DNA from: an uncultured Sphingorhabdus sp.
Lineage (GTDB): Bacteria; Pseudomonadota; Alphaproteobacteria; Sphingomonadales; Sphingomonadaceae
Length of the DNA stretch: 5,719 bases
Reading direction: 5' to 3'
NCBI GenBank assembly: GCA_937873665.1
Contig: CALMYW010000424.1
Coordinates: forward strand, 1-5,719
Shown: positions 5,199 to 5,719 of the stretch, piece by piece
How positions within the stretch are numbered: position 1 is the first letter of the stretch
Layout: every line of letters begins with the position of its first letter
The notes under the pieces: generated by a model
The model's database searches: none
Told to the model about the DNA's origin: nothing
The model's input: only the letters and a program-made list of their open reading frames with translations
Translations under genes and position numbers: made by a program

Positions 5199-5606
5199 AT
5201 GAATCCAAAATTTGCGCACCTCTACGACAAAGACATTCCCAACGACATTGCTGTTGGGCTAGTCCTTCACCTTGATCCGGATATTCTTGAGAAAGAAGGC
5301 GGCACATTTACGTGTGACCCCGCTTTTCGAGTTCAAGGCCAGCATTTTTATGTCTGCGTTTCCGTCAATGGAGCCACCTCTCGTTGGCTGCCTCTGTACA
5401 CCAACTCCGGTGACGGCAGAACGCTCTTAGACCCGAAAGCAAAGAAAGGGCATCCAAAATGGCAGCAAGGTCAGCATTACTGGCACGAAGCCCAAGTTTG
5501 GGAAGCAACCGCAAACGCAATCTATCTTGCTGCCGGTAGAGCGCATGACAAATCGCGCAAAGGCACTCGCAACACCATTGCCACGGCTAGCGTCCCCAAT
5601 GTCTAA
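5199..5606 (+). CDS. Hypothetical protein of cassette 6
   Basis: This 135-residue protein nearly fills its cassette: it starts 8 bases after the boundary and its TAA lies within the R'' box at 5601-5607. It has no signal peptide. The central part (IAVGLVLHLDPDIL, then QHFYVCVSVNG, then SRWLPLYTNSG) reads as a beta-rich core, distantly like the small SH3-like barrels of MazF/PemK-type proteins, but diagnostic residues are not evident and I do not assign that family. The second half (GHPKWQQGQHYWHEAQVWEA) is rich in Trp and His, and the C-terminal 30 residues are basic and Ala/Thr-rich. Its ribosome binding site comes from the neighbouring attC, so expression may depend on which cassette lies upstream. 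Confidence 0.8.
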   Translation: MNPKFAHLYDKDIPNDIAVGLVLHLDPDILEKEGGTFTCDPAFRVQGQHFYVCVSVNGATSRWLPLYTNSGDGRTLLDPKAKKGHPKWQQGQHYWHEAQVWEATANAIYLAAGRAHDKSRKGTRNTIATASVPNV

Positions 5607-5672
5607 CATTCCGCTCCAGAGGGACGCTCCGCCGGCAAGCCGGCTGCGCGCCCCTGAGCTAGCACGTTAGCC
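5601..5672 (+). repeat. attC site closing cassette 6 (72-bp type)
   Basis: R'' is GTCTAAC (5601-5607), the exact complement of the R' at 5190-5196. R' is GTTAGCC (5666-5672). The stem tip is GCCGGC (5631-5636) with GCCGGC (5639-5644), extended by an imperfect CGC/GCG segment and AGGG/CCCT, with unpaired A at 5624. It shares AGGGACGCT and GCGCCCCTGAGCT with the site at 4389-4458. Confidence 0.93.
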
Positions 5673-5719
5673 CCATCAGACGCTCTATGCGCACAGCCAC
5701 TTGTTCCAGCGCTCGGCCC
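5659..5719 (-). CDS. Possible C-terminus of a reversed gene in cassette 7 (partial)
   Basis: From the window end, the minus strand is open for 19 codons and ends at a TAG within the upstream attC. The residues (GRALEQVAVRIERLMGLTC) look like a natural amphipathic helix at a protein end. The plus strand in the same interval shows no start with a ribosome binding site. Only 53 bases of the cassette are visible, so this could easily be chance. Confidence 0.3.
   Translation of the reverse strand, partial: GRALEQVAVRIERLMGLTC

Larger units (their letters stand above)
1..5719 (+). mobile_element. Integron gene-cassette array, interior segment
   Basis: Seven attC sites in the same orientation divide the window into six complete cassettes and the start of a seventh. 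With the cut placed between G and TT of each R' box (GTTRRRY), cassettes are 51-633, 634-959, 960-3243, 3244-4452, 4453-5190, 5191-5666 and 5667 onward. For each complete cassette the opening R' heptamer is complementary to the closing R'' heptamer, as expected because the two pair in the folded attC of the excised circle: GTTAGAG/CTCTAAC, GTTAGGT/GCCTAAC (one mismatch), GTTAGGC/GCCTAAC, GTTAGCC/GGCTAAC, GTTAGGC/GCCTAAC and GTTAGAC/GTCTAAC. No integrase, attI or Pc is present. Three cassettes carry two genes and at least one carries a gene on the minus strand, both less common than the single forward gene. Confidence 0.95.

Noticed and set aside
5199..5606. MazF/PemK-type toxin assignment for the cassette 6 protein
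   Set aside because: Only a vague similarity of the strand pattern; no diagnostic residues and no adjacent antitoxin gene in the cassette.
1..5719. Integrase gene, attI, Pc promoter, tRNA, rRNA or CRISPR array
   Set aside because: None is visible; the repeated palindromes are attC sites, irregularly spaced by genes, not CRISPR repeats.

Overview
This window is the interior of an integron gene-cassette array. Seven attC recombination sites, all on the + strand, punctuate it: 1-56 (the first bases of its R'' lie outside the window), 580-639, 906-965, 3190-3249, 4389-4458, 5137-5196 and 5601-5672. The assignment is strong because the R'' box ending each cassette is the reverse complement of the R' box that opens the same cassette, exactly in five of the six testable cases after the first site's R' and with one mismatch in the other (cassette 2: GTTAGGT against GCCTAAC, five cassettes being perfect). 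No integrase gene, attI site or Pc promoter is visible, so the distance to the platform is unknown. Low redundancy of content, unknown or accessory functions and mostly similar 60-bp attC sites suggest a chromosomal (sedentary) integron of a gamma- or betaproteobacterium, or an environmental cassette array. The species cannot be named from this window.

Layout, using the G|TT crossover as the boundary. Cassette 1 (51-633) encodes a secreted DUF4124-type protein. Cassette 2 (634-959) carries its only convincing gene on the opposite strand, and that gene's C-terminus is encoded by the neighbouring attC. Cassette 3 (960-3243) is an unusually large two-gene cassette: a complete C5-cytosine DNA methyltransferase followed, with an ATGA overlap, by a probable restriction endonuclease. 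It is preceded by its own promoter, embedded in a perfect hairpin. Cassette 4 (3244-4452) holds a secreted protein gene and a GIY-YIG-fold protein gene 12 bases apart. Cassette 5 (4453-5190) holds an unknown 141-residue protein and a small ATGA-coupled ORF that stops inside the attC. Cassette 6 (5191-5666) holds an unknown 135-residue protein that starts 8 bases after the cassette boundary and takes its ribosome binding site from the upstream attC. Cassette 7 begins at 5667 and is cut by the window; an open minus-strand frame hints at another reversed gene.

How the parts work together. Most cassettes have no visible promoter and would depend on transcription entering from upstream. The restriction-modification cassette is the exception and is plausibly autonomous, as expected for a selfish or stabilising addiction-like module. 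The methyltransferase protects host DNA while the nuclease cuts unmodified DNA. Points of most interest are the hairpin promoter and C-terminal HTH-like tail of the methyltransferase, the fixed reverse-strand stop codon built into every 60-bp attC, and the attC-borne ribosome binding site of cassette 6.
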